Source: Nocardioides anomalus (GTDB lineage Bacteria; Actinomycetota; Actinomycetes; Propionibacteriales; Nocardioidaceae). Taken from it: a DNA stretch of 64,000 bases. The translations under genes were made by a program, and so were the position numbers. Position 1 is the first letter of the stretch, and each line of letters opens with the position of its first letter. Shown here one piece after another: positions 37,286 through 45,866 of the stretch. Below the pieces are notes generated by a model. The model did not search any database. It saw nothing but the letters and a program-made list of their open reading frames with translations, and was not told where the DNA came from. The DNA is taken from the NCBI RefSeq assembly GCF_011046535.1, contig NZ_CP049257.1, positions 3,410,001-3,474,000 on the forward strand. Direction: 5' to 3'.

Positions 37286-38998
37286 TTACCCAGCCGAGTG
37301 ATCCCGGTCACCTGTCGTCTCACCTGTCGTCTCGCCCGTCGTCTCGGCGGCCCGGGTGGCCGTGAGGTGGGCGTGCACGGCCGAGACGACCACCGAGCCC
37401 TCTCCCACCGCCGAGGCCACGCGCTTGACCGAGCCGGAGCGCACGTCGCCGACCGCGAACAGCCCGGGAAGCGAGGTCGCGAAGCCGTCGTGGGTCACCA
37501 CGAAGCCCTTCTCGTCCAGCTCCACGCCCGAGCCCGCCAGCCAGGCGGTGCCGGGCTGCGCGCCGATCATCACGAACACCGCGGCGACGTCGGTGCGCGT
37601 CTCCTCCCCGCGCTCGTCGCGCCACGTCACGGCGTCGAGCCGGTCGGCGCCGTGGACGGCGGTGAGCTCGGTGCGGGGGTGCACGGTGACGCGCTCGTGG
37701 TGGAGCAGCCGCTGGGTCAGGTAGTTCGACATCGTCTCGGTGAGGTCGGCCCGGCGGATCAGCACGTGCACGTGCCCGGCGTACCGCGCGAGGAAGAGGG
37801 CGGCCTGGCCGGCCGAGTTCGCGCCGCCCACGACGACGGCGGAGCGGCCGGCGACCAGCGGCGCCTCGAGCTGGCTCGCGGCGTAGTGCACGCCGCGGCC
37901 CTCCAGGTCGGCCACGCCGGGCAGGTCGAGGCGGCGGTAGCGCACGCCGCTCGCGACCACGACCGACCCGGCGTGGAGGTCGACCTCGTCGTCCAGCCGG
38001 ACCCGGAAGCCGCCGTCGCCCGCGGCGAGCGAGGTGACCGAGCGCGGCGAGACCAGCCGGGCTCCGAACTTCACCGCCTGGAGCATCCCGGCGCGGGCCA
38101 GCTCGCTCCCGGAGACGCCTCGGTAGGACCCGAGGTAGTTCTCGATGCGCGACGAGCGGCCCGCCTGCCCGCCGATGGCGACGTCCTCGACGACCACGAC
38201 GTCGAGGCCCTCCGAGGCGCCGTACACGGCCGCGGCGAGACCGGCCGGACCGGCACCGACGACGAGCAGGTCGCAGCGGGCCTGCTCGCCCAGGCCCCAG
38301 AGGTCGATGCCGAGCGCGGTGGCCAGGTCGCGCGTGGACGGCGCGGTCAGCACCCGGCGGTCGCCGGTGACGACGGCCGTGCCGCTCGCCGGCAGCGCGC
38401 TGGTCCGCGCGAGCTCGGCCCAGGCGTCCGGGTCCGCGCGGAGCACGGTGCGGTACGGCAGCTGGTTGCGCTCGGCGAAGTCCTGGATGCGGTGCAGGTC
38501 CGGGTCGCCGGCGTCGCCGGCCAGGACCATGCCGCCCTCGCCGGTGCGCGTCAGCAGCCCGCGCCGGGCGTCGAACGCCGCGAGCAGCACGTCGCTCAGC
38601 TCACCGGAGATCTCCACCAGCCGGCGCAGCGCCGGCACCGGCACCCGGAGCAGCCGCGTGCCCGCGGCGGCCAGGCCCGGCAGGAACGCGGCCTGGCCCA
38701 TGAGCGACCCGAGCTCGCCCACGAAGTCCCCGGGCTCGACCACGAACACGACCCGGTCGTCGCGGCGGTCGACCAGGTGCACGGAGCCGGCCAGCACGAC
38801 GTACACGTCGTAGGGGTCGCCCGCCTCGAACAGGACCTCACCGGCGGCCGGCTCCAGGACCTCACCGGCCTCGCGCAGCAGCGCCCAAGCCGCCTCGGAG
38901 AGCTCCGGGAACGCCTGCGGGTCCGCCTCGCGCAGGCGCGAGGTGTGGACGGTCCGCTCGTCGGGTGCGGGGCTGTCGCTGCGGGGTCCCGTGGCCAC
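37286..38998 (-). CDS. Cyclic nucleotide-binding domain fused to thioredoxin-reductase-like flavoprotein
   Basis: The 570-residue protein begins with a cyclic-nucleotide-binding beta-barrel (residues about 25-145: EVLFEAGDPYDVYVVLAGSV, GDFVGELGSL). Next comes a thioredoxin/glutaredoxin-like spacer (160-230), then an FAD/NADPH reductase of the TrxR fold (G248AGPAG253; second Rossmann VVVGGANSAGQAA at 388-400; GLFAVGDVRSGSVKRVASAVGEG near the end). The redox CxxC of true TrxR is replaced by Y372-A-A-S-Q, so it is not a thioredoxin reductase. The C-terminus carries a TTGE repeat. Function unknown, probably a nucleotide-controlled NADPH flavoenzyme. Confidence 0.85.
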   Translation of the reverse strand: MATGPRSDSPAPDERTVHTSRLREADPQAFPELSEAAWALLREAGEVLEPAAGEVLFEAGDPYDVYVVLAGSVHLVDRRDDRVVFVVEPGDFVGELGSLMGQAAFLPGLAAAGTRLLRVPVPALRRLVEISGELSDVLLAAFDARRGLLTRTGEGGMVLAGDAGDPDLHRIQDFAERNQLPYRTVLRADPDAWAELARTSALPASGTAVVTGDRRVLTAPSTRDLATALGIDLWGLGEQARCDLLVVGAGPAGLAAAVYGASEGLDVVVVEDVAIGGQAGRSSRIENYLGSYRGVSGSELARAGMLQAVKFGARLVSPRSVTSLAAGDGGFRVRLDDEVDLHAGSVVVASGVRYRRLDLPGVADLEGRGVHYAASQLEAPLVAGRSAVVVGGANSAGQAALFLARYAGHVHVLIRRADLTETMSNYLTQRLLHHERVTVHPRTELTAVHGADRLDAVTWRDERGEETRTDVAAVFVMIGAQPGTAWLAGSGVELDEKGFVVTHDGFATSLPGLFAVGDVRSGSVKRVASAVGEGSVVVSAVHAHLTATRAAETTGETTGETTGDRDHSAG

Positions 38999-39016
38999 GG
39001 CCGTACGGTACGGCGC

Positions 39017-39667
39017 CTAGAGGTGCTTGCGCTCCACGCTCACGCCGCCCCAGATGGCCACGCCCTTGATGCGCACGACCGGCGAGGTCTCGTCGAGGTG
39101 GCCCTCGACCAGGCCGGACGGGCCGGAGTAGCCGCCCATGATGCCGGTGCCCTCCATCCGCACGCGGGTGTGCGGCCCCACGATGACCTGGGCGCCACCC
39201 ATGAACGCGTTGATGGTGATGGTGACCTCGTCCGCGGCGAACTTCGCGCGCCGCAGGTCGAGCTCCGCGCCGCCCATGAGGGCCAGGATCGTCAGGTGCC
39301 GCGGGACCACCCACAGGCCCTTGCGGCTCAGGCCGCTCATGATCGCGAAGTGGCTCTCGCGCTCCGGGCCGGGCACGACGTCGGCCGACACCGCCCGCGG
39401 GGTCGCGGGAGCCGTGGTCGGCGGGGCCGCCGGGCGCAGGTGCTGCGGATGGCTCGGGAGGTCGAGGGTGATCGGGACGAGGTCGGCGTAGGTCCGCGCG
39501 GCGTACGTCGCCTCGAGCCGCTGGTCGAGCTCGTCGAGGTCGAGCCGGCCCTCGCCGGCGGCCTCGCGGAGCAGCTCGGCGACCTGGTGCCGCTCCGCGT
39601 CGGAGATGCGCAGCCGCGTCGGGTCACCCGCGCCCGGTGCCGCGCCCGGTGTCAGCTCGCCCGCCAT
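39017..39667 (-). CDS. DUF1707 / LiaF-like (DUF2154) protein
   Basis: The 216-residue protein starts with DUF1707 (residues about 17-67, RISDAERHQVAELLREAAGE ... LEATYAARTYADL), a short helical module of actinobacterial membrane and regulatory proteins. It ends with the beta-helical LiaF/DUF2154 domain (ILALMGGAELDLRRAKF, VGPHTRVRMEGTGIMGG, VRIKGVAIWGGVSV). The linker is Pro/Thr-rich. LiaF domains sense or damp cell-envelope stress signalling, but no kinase is adjacent. Confidence 0.85.
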   Translation of the reverse strand: MAGELTPGAAPGAGDPTRLRISDAERHQVAELLREAAGEGRLDLDELDQRLEATYAARTYADLVPITLDLPSHPQHLRPAAPPTTAPATPRAVSADVVPGPERESHFAIMSGLSRKGLWVVPRHLTILALMGGAELDLRRAKFAADEVTITINAFMGGAQVIVGPHTRVRMEGTGIMGGYSGPSGLVEGHLDETSPVVRIKGVAIWGGVSVERKHL

Positions 39668-39767
39668 GCGGCCAGCCTAGTTCCGGCCGGGCGCGGGGCC
39701 AGAGGACGGAACGTTCCGGGTGTCCGGGCGTTCCCCGCGGGTACCACGACGATGGACCGTGTGGGCC

Positions 39768-40442
39768 ATGCGCCTCCTCGGACGGGCCGCCTCGGCCCTG
39801 GCCACCGTCCTCGCCGTCCTCGCCGTCGCTCTGTCGCTCCAGCTCGCCACCGCCGGCGCCGCCCGCGCGGACAGCCAGTGGAGCGGCACCCTCACCCAGG
39901 CCATCGACCACATCCCGGTCGCCGGCGAGGGCCGCACCGGCTACAGCCGCGACGCGTTCCGGCTGTGGGTCGACGCCGACGGCGACGGGTGCGACACCCG
40001 CGCCGAGGTCCTCCTCGCCGAGGCCGAGGACGCACCGAGCGTCGGCTCGGGCTGCTCGCTGTCGGGCGGGCGCTGGTACTCCTACTACGACGGCGTCTCG
40101 GCGACCGCGGCCGGCGACCTGGACATCGACCACGTCGTGCCCCTGGCCGAGGCCTGGGACTCCGGCGCCTCGGCGTGGAGCGCCTCGCGGCGGGAGGCCT
40201 ACGCCAACGACCTCGGCGACAGCCACACCCTCGTCGGCGTCACCGCCTCGCTCAACCGGAGCAAGCGCGACCAGGACGTCGCCGAGTGGCTGCCGCCCAT
40301 CAACGACTGCCGCTACGTCAAGGACTGGGTCGTCGCCAAGATCCGCTGGGGCCTCGAGCAGGACGCCGCCGAGAAGGCCGCGCTCGAGGACGTCGCCGCC
40401 GGGTGCGCGGACTCGTCGCTGTCGGTGAGCGTCGTCGGCTGA
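39768..40442 (+). CDS. Secreted HNH nuclease (DUF1524 family)
   Basis: From ATG 39768 the 224-residue product has a clear Sec signal (cleavage near ARA-DS, residue about 34). The mature part has the secreted HNH nuclease motif GDLDIDHVVPLAEAWDSGAS, ANDLGDSHTLVGV and NRSKRDQD with WLPP, and a pair of Cys that could be oxidised outside the cell. Proteins of this type are exported nucleases that recycle DNA or act on competitors. An earlier in-frame start would add about 16 residues before the signal. The gene is divergent from the DUF1707 gene. Confidence 0.88.
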   Translation: MRLLGRAASALATVLAVLAVALSLQLATAGAARADSQWSGTLTQAIDHIPVAGEGRTGYSRDAFRLWVDADGDGCDTRAEVLLAEAEDAPSVGSGCSLSGGRWYSYYDGVSATAAGDLDIDHVVPLAEAWDSGASAWSASRREAYANDLGDSHTLVGVTASLNRSKRDQDVAEWLPPINDCRYVKDWVVAKIRWGLEQDAAEKAALEDVAAGCADSSLSVSVVG

Positions 40443-40489
40443 CCGGCCCGACACGGAACCCCGCACCCGCCCCCGGTCGTTGTCCGGGC

Positions 40490-40789
40490 ATGCAGTGCCC
40501 CACCGACCAGGCCACCCTCGTCATGAGCGAGCGCAGCGGCATCGAGATCGACTACTGCCCGACCTGTCGCGGCGTCTGGCTCGACCGCGGCGAGCTCGAC
40601 AAGATCATCGAGCGCTCACTGCTCCAGCCACCGGCGGCCGCAGCACCGCCGCTGCCGCCGGCCCACCCGCAGCAGCAGGGGTACCAGCAGCCCTACCAAC
40701 AGGGCCACCAGCCGGGCTACCAGCAGGGCTACCAGCAGCCGCACCAGCGCAAGCGCAAGGAGAGCTGGCTCAGCGAGCTGTTCGACTGA
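40490..40789 (+). CDS. zf-TFIIB domain protein with Y/Q-rich tail
   Basis: ATG 40490 gives 99 residues. The N-terminal zinc module MQCPTDQATL ... DYCPTCRGVWLDRGELDKI is the zf-TFIIB pattern, although only one Cys of the first pair is present. It is followed by a low-complexity tail of about 45 residues made of repeated YQQGYQQP units and a terminal KRKESWLSELFD. Bacterial proteins of this kind are common but uncharacterised. It lies 47 bases after the nuclease gene. Confidence 0.75.
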   Translation: MQCPTDQATLVMSERSGIEIDYCPTCRGVWLDRGELDKIIERSLLQPPAAAAPPLPPAHPQQQGYQQPYQQGHQPGYQQGYQQPHQRKRKESWLSELFD

Positions 40790-40813
40790 GGGCGCTCGTC
40801 GGGGCCGCCGGGG

Positions 40814-41011
40814 TCAGTCGTGGACCGGCTCGCCGGTGCTGTCGCCGGCGTTGGTGTTCGCGTTCGGTCCGGCCGGCCCCTCGTCGGGCTCCCCGGACTC
40901 GCTCTCGGGGTAGCCCGCCACCGCCTGGTCGTCGGCGATGGGCGTCGTGCCGTCGTCCTTGCTCAGGTCCTGGGTCTCCGACACCTGGCCGCCCTCGTCT
41001 GATCCGGTCAT
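40814..41011 (-). CDS. Small acidic hypothetical protein
   Basis: From ATG 41011 the frame encodes 65 residues rich in Asp, Glu, Gly, Pro and Ala, with no predicted fold (ESESGEPDEGPAG). Coding texture is plausible and the frame is placed between two well-supported genes. It could be an intrinsically disordered small protein. No homologue is recognised, so it is a tentative call. Confidence 0.45.
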   Translation of the reverse strand: MTGSDEGGQVSETQDLSKDDGTTPIADDQAVAGYPESESGEPDEGPAGPNANTNAGDSTGEPVHD

Positions 41012-41069
41012 GGCTGTCCGGTGCCCGGACGGGGCACCGCCACACGTGAGCGTGGCGACGAGCGTGAGG

Positions 41070-41765
41070 ATGGGCGGCGTGGAGCCCGAGGTGGAGTACG
41101 TCGAGGTGGCGCGCGCGGAGAGCGAGCGCGGCGAGCTGGTGCTGCGCGAGCGCCGGCCGGTGGACGGCGGGCCGTCGGCGCTGGAGCTGCGGGCCAACGG
41201 CGTGTTCGTGATGGACACCCTCGAGGTGAGCACCGAGCGGGCGATGGCGCAGACCGCGCTCGCGCTGGTCGAGGACCCGCGGGCCGTCGTGGTCGGCGGG
41301 CTGGGGCTGGGGTTCACCATGCACGAGGTGCTCGCCGACTCGCGCGTGGAGAAGGTGGCGGTGGTCGAGATCGAGCCGGCGATCGTCGACTGGATGCGGA
41401 CGGGGCAGGTGCCGCACGGGCCGGCGCTGCTGGCCGACGAGCGGGTGACGGTGGTCGAGGCGGACGTGGCCGTGGCGCTCCAGGAGGGCCGCGACGCGAC
41501 GTACGACCTGGTGCTGCTCGACGTGGACAACGGGCCGGGCTACCTGGTGCACGCGACCAACGCGGCGCTCTACGAGGCGCCGGCGCTGACCCACGCGCGG
41601 CGGGTGCTGCGGCCGGGCGGTGCGCTGGTGGTGTGGTCGGCGGCGCCGTCGCCCGAGCTCGAGGCGGCGCTGGGCGAGGTGTTCGGCGCGGTCGAGGCGC
41701 AGCGGCACGACGTCACGCTGCAGGAGCGCGAGGAGGAGTACTGGCTCTACGTCGCCCGCGCCTGA
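41070..41765 (+). CDS. Spermidine-synthase-like methyltransferase-fold protein
   Basis: The product is about 231 residues from ATG 41070; upstream GTG codons at 41046 and 41064 are alternatives. The fold is that of spermidine synthases. It has FVMDTLEVSTERAMAQ, the nucleotide loop VVVGGLGLGFTMHEVLAD, acidic VEIEPAIVDWM, VVEADVAVAL and the strand LVLLDVDNGPGYLVH. In true spermidine synthase a Tyr/Asp pair recognises putrescine. Such residues cannot be assigned here, so it may transfer aminopropyl or simply bind SAM. Confidence 0.75.
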   Translation: MGGVEPEVEYVEVARAESERGELVLRERRPVDGGPSALELRANGVFVMDTLEVSTERAMAQTALALVEDPRAVVVGGLGLGFTMHEVLADSRVEKVAVVEIEPAIVDWMRTGQVPHGPALLADERVTVVEADVAVALQEGRDATYDLVLLDVDNGPGYLVHATNAALYEAPALTHARRVLRPGGALVVWSAAPSPELEAALGEVFGAVEAQRHDVTLQEREEEYWLYVARA

Positions 41766-42403
41766 ACCAGCTCGAGGAACGCCTCGGCGCCGACGACCTC
41801 GACGTCGCACGGCGGCCGGACCAGGTCCTCGGGCCGCAGCACCAGCTGGACGTTGGTCGCGAGGACGCCCTCGCGGGCCAGCCGCTGCTCGCCGTTGGGC
41901 CGGTAGCCGACCTTGCGGCTCACGGCGAGCGAGGAGGGGTTGTCGCTGAACGCCGCCGAGGTCACCTCGTCGAAGCCGAGGTGGTCCAGGCACAGCACGC
42001 AGACGGCCTGGCGCATGAGCGTGCCGATGCCCTGACCGTGGAACTCACGACCCAGCCAGGACCCGGTCTCCCCGGTCCTCGTGACCGGGAAGTGCGAGGT
42101 GGTGACGCCCTGCATCCCCACGAACCGACCGGAGTGCCACACGCCGAGGTCGAGCTGCCAGGCGTCGGGGGCGAGGGCGGCCCGGTTGCCCCAGTGGTAC
42201 TGCAGGAACCGCCGCTCCAGCTCCGCCCCGGACGGCCGGGTCCAGGGGACGTAGAACGGCATCCGGTCCGGGTCGTGCACGCCGCGGTGCAGCACCGCGA
42301 AGACGTCGGGGAAGTCGGTGTCGCGCACGGGCCGCAGCACGAGCGGACCGCAGGTGACGCGGAGGCCGAACGGGGGCCAGAGGTCGGCGAGAGGATCGGG
42401 CAC
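41747..42403 (-). CDS. GNAT N-acetyltransferase
   Basis: The 218-residue protein is a GNAT enzyme of the RimJ/RimL-like group: LRPVRDTDFPDVFAVL, SWLGREFHGQGIGTLMRQAV (acetyl-CoA pyrophosphate loop GQGIGT) and SRKVGYRPNGEQ near the C-terminus. It starts at GTG 42403 and its end overlaps the convergent spermidine-synthase-like gene by 19 bases. The acceptor amine is unknown. Confidence 0.88.
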   Translation of the reverse strand: MPDPLADLWPPFGLRVTCGPLVLRPVRDTDFPDVFAVLHRGVHDPDRMPFYVPWTRPSGAELERRFLQYHWGNRAALAPDAWQLDLGVWHSGRFVGMQGVTTSHFPVTRTGETGSWLGREFHGQGIGTLMRQAVCVLCLDHLGFDEVTSAAFSDNPSSLAVSRKVGYRPNGEQRLAREGVLATNVQLVLRPEDLVRPPCDVEVVGAEAFLELVQARAT

Positions 42404-42424
42404 GGCTCAGGCTAGGTTCGGAGC

Positions 42425-43819
42425 ATGGTCGACGAGCAAGGTGATTTCCGGATCGAGCACGACTCGATGGGTGACGTCCAGGTGCCCCGCGAGGCGCTCT
42501 GGCGGGCGCAGACCCAGCGCGCCGTGGAGAACTTCCCCATCAGCGGTACGCCGATCGAGCCCGCCCTCATCCACGCCATCGGCGAGGTCAAGGCGGCCGC
42601 GGCGCAGGTCAACGGGGCGCTCGGCGTCCTCGACCCGGCGCACGCCGAGGCCATCGAGACCGCGGCCCGCGAGGTGGCCGTCGGTCAGCACGACGCGGCG
42701 TTCCCGATCGACGTCTTCCAGACCGGGTCCGGCACCAGCTCCAACATGAACGCCAACGAGGTCATCGCCTCGCTCGCCTCCCGCGCCGGCACCGACGTGC
42801 ACCCCAACGACCACGTCAACGCCTCGCAGTCCTCCAACGACACCTTCCCCACCGCGATCCACGTGGCCGCCTCGCTCGCGGTGACCTCCGACCTGGTCCC
42901 CGCGCTCGACGTGCTCGCCACCTCGCTCGAGGCCAAGGCCGAGGAGTTCGCCGGCCTGGTCAAGAGCGGCCGCACCCACCTCATGGACGCCACGCCGGTG
43001 ATGCTGGGCCAGGAGTTCAGCGGGTACGCCGCCACCGTGCGCTACGCCGCCGAGCGGCTCGACGCCGTGCTCCCCCGCGTGCGCGAGCTGCCCCTGGGCG
43101 GCACCGCGGTCGGCACCGGCATCAACACCCCGGCCGGCTTCCCCGAGCAGGTCATCGCCGCGCTGTCGGAGTCGACCGGCACGACCTTCACCGAGGCCCG
43201 CAACCACTTCGAGGCGCAGGGCACCCGCGACTCGCTGGTCGAGCTGAGCGGCGCGCTCAAGACCTACGCGGTCGGCCTGACCAAGATCTGCAACGACCTG
43301 CGCTGGATGTCCTCGGGCCCGACGACCGGCCTGGCCGAGATCCACCTCCCCGACCTCCAGCCGGGCTCGAGCATCATGCCCGGCAAGGTCAACCCGGTCC
43401 TGCCCGAGGCCACGCTCATGGTCTGCGCGCAGGTCGTCGGCAACGACGCCGCGGTGACCTTCGCCGGGGCCTCGGGCGCCTTCGAGCTCAACGTGGCAAT
43501 GCCGGTCATGGCCCGCAACGTCCTCGAGTCGGTCCGCCTCCTGGCCGCGGCCTCCCGCGTCCTGGCCGCCCGCTGCGTCGACGGCATCACGGCCAACGCC
43601 GAGCGGATGCGCGCCTACGCCGAGTCCTCGCCCTCGGTGGTCACCCCGCTCAACAAGCACATCGGCTACGAGGCCGCCGCCAAGGTGGCCAAGCAGGCCC
43701 TGGCGGACGGCGCCACCATCCGCGAGACCGTCATCAGGCTCGGCTACGTCGAGCGCGGCGAGGTCACCGAGGAGCAGCTGGACGAGGCGCTCGACGTCGA
43801 GTCCATGACCCACCCGTGA
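42425..43819 (+). CDS. fumC: Fumarate hydratase class II
   Basis: The 464-residue protein has the class II fumarase landmarks: [62 protein letters not shown] and the signature [15 protein letters not shown]. It hydrates fumarate to malate in the TCA cycle. Starting at ATG 42425 gives the normal length. Its stop overlaps the start of the methyltransferase gene. In mycobacteria fum and glpX are adjacent; here they are 16 kb apart. Confidence 0.97.
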   Translation: MVDEQGDFRIEHDSMGDVQVPREALWRAQTQRAVENFPISGTPIEPALIHAIGEVKAAAAQVNGALGVLDPAHAEAIETAAREVAVGQHDAAFPIDVFQTGSGTSSNMNANEVIASLASRAGTDVHPNDHVNASQSSNDTFPTAIHVAASLAVTSDLVPALDVLATSLEAKAEEFAGLVKSGRTHLMDATPVMLGQEFSGYAATVRYAAERLDAVLPRVRELPLGGTAVGTGINTPAGFPEQVIAALSESTGTTFTEARNHFEAQGTRDSLVELSGALKTYAVGLTKICNDLRWMSSGPTTGLAEIHLPDLQPGSSIMPGKVNPVLPEATLMVCAQVVGNDAAVTFAGASGAFELNVAMPVMARNVLESVRLLAAASRVLAARCVDGITANAERMRAYAESSPSVVTPLNKHIGYEAAAKVAKQALADGATIRETVIRLGYVERGEVTEEQLDEALDVESMTHP

Positions 43820-44529
43820 ACGATCCCGAGCACGTCCGGGCGCAGTACGCCACCGAGGACCGGCTCCGGACCCGCGAGTCGGTCTGGCGGGCCGGCCCGT
43901 CCGGGGTCGACCCCGCCGACCTGGTCCTCGACGCGGTCCGCGCCGCACTGCCCACCCGCGGCGGCATGCCCGACGTCCTCGAGATCGGCGCCGGCACCGG
44001 CGCCTTCGCCGAGCGGCTGGCCGCCGAGCACCCCGGGCTGGCCCTGCTCACCACCGACCAGTCCCACCGCATGGTCGAGCTCCAGCGCGAGCGCGGCCTG
44101 ACCGCCCAGGTCCAGGACGTCGAGCACCTGCTCGCGCCCGACGCGGCGTACGACGTGGTGCTGGCGCTGTGGATGCTCTACCACATCCCGGACCTGGACC
44201 GCGGCCTCGCCGAGGTCCGCCGCGTGCTCCGCCCCGGCGGCACGTTCATCGCCGTCACCAACGGCGACGAGCACGTCGCCGACCTGCGCCGCGCGGCCGG
44301 CGGCAAGGCCGTGCGCACCCGCTTCAGCCGCGAGAACGGCGAGGCGGCGCTGCGCCGGCACTTCGCCACCGTCACGCGCGCCGACGTGGAGACCAGCGCG
44401 GTGTTCCCTGACCGGGACACCGCGCTGGCCTACCTCGACTCCTCCGGCGAGGACGTCTCCTGGGACCCGCCGCAGGACGGCTGGCCCCGGGAGTACGCCG
44501 GCCACGTGACGGTCTTCACCGCCGCTTGA
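43816..44529 (+). CDS. SAM-dependent methyltransferase (class I)
   Basis: The GTG start overlaps the fumC stop (GTGA), giving 237 residues. SAM-binding motif I is [16 protein letters not shown], followed by [11 protein letters not shown] and [14 protein letters not shown] with [13 protein letters not shown], the type-11 methyltransferase order. The acceptor is unknown. Overlap with fumC suggests coexpression without a clear functional link. Confidence 0.88.
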   Translation: MNDPEHVRAQYATEDRLRTRESVWRAGPSGVDPADLVLDAVRAALPTRGGMPDVLEIGAGTGAFAERLAAEHPGLALLTTDQSHRMVELQRERGLTAQVQDVEHLLAPDAAYDVVLALWMLYHIPDLDRGLAEVRRVLRPGGTFIAVTNGDEHVADLRRAAGGKAVRTRFSRENGEAALRRHFATVTRADVETSAVFPDRDTALAYLDSSGEDVSWDPPQDGWPREYAGHVTVFTAA

Positions 44530-44543
44530 GCATCGGCGCACGA

Positions 44544-44861
44544 TCACCGCTGACTGGACGGACGCTTTCCAGCTGCGCGGGAGGGAGTCGTCCATCCCGC
44601 TCCGGGCGTGAACGAAGCGGCCAGGCAGCCGCGATTGGTACCGCCGTCCGCGGACAGGTGAGTCACGAATTCATCGTTCACCAGGACGGACCTCCTGCAG
44701 CGCCGGCACACGTCGGTGCTCACGGGCGGCGCCGGCTGGTGCGCCGATTCGAGCCGCGTGAGCATCGCCTGTGCGCTCTCGCCTGGATGCGCCGTGACCT
44801 CCTCGCGCAGCCGCTCGACGAAGAACTCGTTCAGCCCGGCAGCCAGGTCGTCGAAGGTCAT
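44544..44861 (-). CDS. Hypothetical protein with a C-x2-C metal-binding pair
   Basis: The 105-residue product starts with a helix (FDDLAAGLNEFFVERLREEV). Its centre holds a zinc-ribbon-like segment VCRRCRRSVLVNDEFVTH with a later single Cys (GCLAA). The C-terminus looks disordered and Arg-rich. Coding potential is moderate and the codon texture is less GC-biased than its neighbours. It may be a small regulatory protein; no homologue is recognised. Confidence 0.5.
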   Translation of the reverse strand: MTFDDLAAGLNEFFVERLREEVTAHPGESAQAMLTRLESAHQPAPPVSTDVCRRCRRSVLVNDEFVTHLSADGGTNRGCLAASFTPGAGWTTPSRAAGKRPSSQR

Positions 44862-44895
44862 CCAGGCGGAGGCTACGGCACCCCGGCGAGTCGGC

Positions 44896-45672
44896 TCAGT
44901 AGAAGCCCTGGGCCTGACTGTGGCCCCAGGCGCCGCACGGCGAGCCGTAGCGGTCCTGGATGTAGCCGAGGCCCCAGCGGATCTGGGTGACGGGGTTGGT
45001 GGCCCAGTCGTCGCCCTCGCTGGACATCTTGGAGCCGGGCAGCGCCTGCGGGATGCCGTAGGCGCTGGAACTCGGGTTGTCGGCGTAGACGTTCCAGCCG
45101 GACTCGCGCGTCCACAGCGAGTCGAGGCAGCCGAACTGGCTCTCGTCCCAGCCGTACGACGCGAGCAGGGCGCGGGCGATGTCGCGCGGGTCCTCGTCGG
45201 AGAGGTCCTCGGTGCGGGCCATCGTGTTGCCGGCGCCCAGGGACAGCGCGTCCTTCTTGAGCGGGTCGGCCGCGGCGCGGCTGTCGGAGCGGGTGACGAC
45301 CTGGGTGCGGTCGGCCAGCACCTTCGCGGCGCTGGCGTCGGCGGCGTCCGGGTCGCTGGTCGCGGTGTCGTCGCTCGGCTCGGAAGCGGTCTCGGCCTTG
45401 GCGTCGGCGGCCGCGGTCACCGGGGTGACCGGGGCGAGCGCGTCGGCGACCTGGGCGGAGGAGGCCGGGCCGTCGGTGCCGCCGTCCGCGCCGAGGGACA
45501 GCGCGCCGCTGCCCACGGCGATGACCGTGCCCGCGACCGCCATCGACGACAGGGTCAGCGAGGTCTTCAGCGCGGCCCGGGACGCGACCCTCGGTGCGCG
45601 GTGGGGCTTCGCGGCACGGTGCTTACCGGCCTGCGGCTTGGACGACGACACGATCGAGTAGGGACCTTCCAC
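44896..45672 (-). CDS. Transglycosylase-SLT-like secreted protein
   Basis: The 258-residue protein has a long basic N-terminus (KPQAGKHRAAKPHRAPRVAS), a hydrophobic export helix (residues about 37-62) and a disordered Ala/Asp/Thr spacer. The C-terminal domain contains WTRESGWNVYADN ... AYGIPQALPGSKMS. This is the lytic transglycosylase-like pattern (catalytic Glu in ESGWN, then YGIPQA) of small actinobacterial SLT proteins that cleave peptidoglycan. The domain ends at GHSQAQGFY. GTG 45672 lies behind GC-rich DNA, and GTG 45651 is a possible later start. Confidence 0.85.
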   Translation of the reverse strand: MEGPYSIVSSSKPQAGKHRAAKPHRAPRVASRAALKTSLTLSSMAVAGTVIAVGSGALSLGADGGTDGPASSAQVADALAPVTPVTAAADAKAETASEPSDDTATSDPDAADASAAKVLADRTQVVTRSDSRAAADPLKKDALSLGAGNTMARTEDLSDEDPRDIARALLASYGWDESQFGCLDSLWTRESGWNVYADNPSSSAYGIPQALPGSKMSSEGDDWATNPVTQIRWGLGYIQDRYGSPCGAWGHSQAQGFY

Positions 45673-45808
45673 GGGTGACGAGGGCGCTCGGGAATCCTGG
45701 CTACCTTGCCTGACGCGCCAGGTGGTTGCAAACCGAACGACGCCAAGCCTGGGCGAACGGATGACTCATCAGTCACAGCGGCCACACCGGCCCCGCGAGG
45801 TGGCAAGA

Positions 45809-45828
45809 TTCACCGGCCAGCCGGTGAA
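45809..45828 (-). terminator. Stem-loop between PhoH and transglycosylase-like genes
   Basis: TTCACCGGC-CA-GCCGGTGAA is a 9-bp perfect inverted repeat with a two-base gap. It lies 39 bases beyond the end of the PhoH gene and well upstream of the next gene on the same strand. The minus-strand sequence then runs TCTTGCC without a real T-run, so it is a hairpin of possible terminator or processing function rather than a textbook intrinsic terminator. Confidence 0.5.
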
Positions 45829-45866
45829 ACTGGACCGCCCCGCCGGGCCGGCGGTGGCCAGCAGGC

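Noticed and set aside
37310..37345. Short repeats at the end of the cNMP-flavoprotein gene as a CRISPR-like array
   Set aside because: The repeats are about 12 bp, contiguous and in frame, encoding a TTGE tail. There are no spacers.
45673..45800. A c-di-AMP (ydaO-type) riboswitch before the transglycosylase-like gene
   Set aside because: Such riboswitches often precede wall hydrolase genes in actinobacteria, but the leader lacks the conserved ydaO elements as I recall them.
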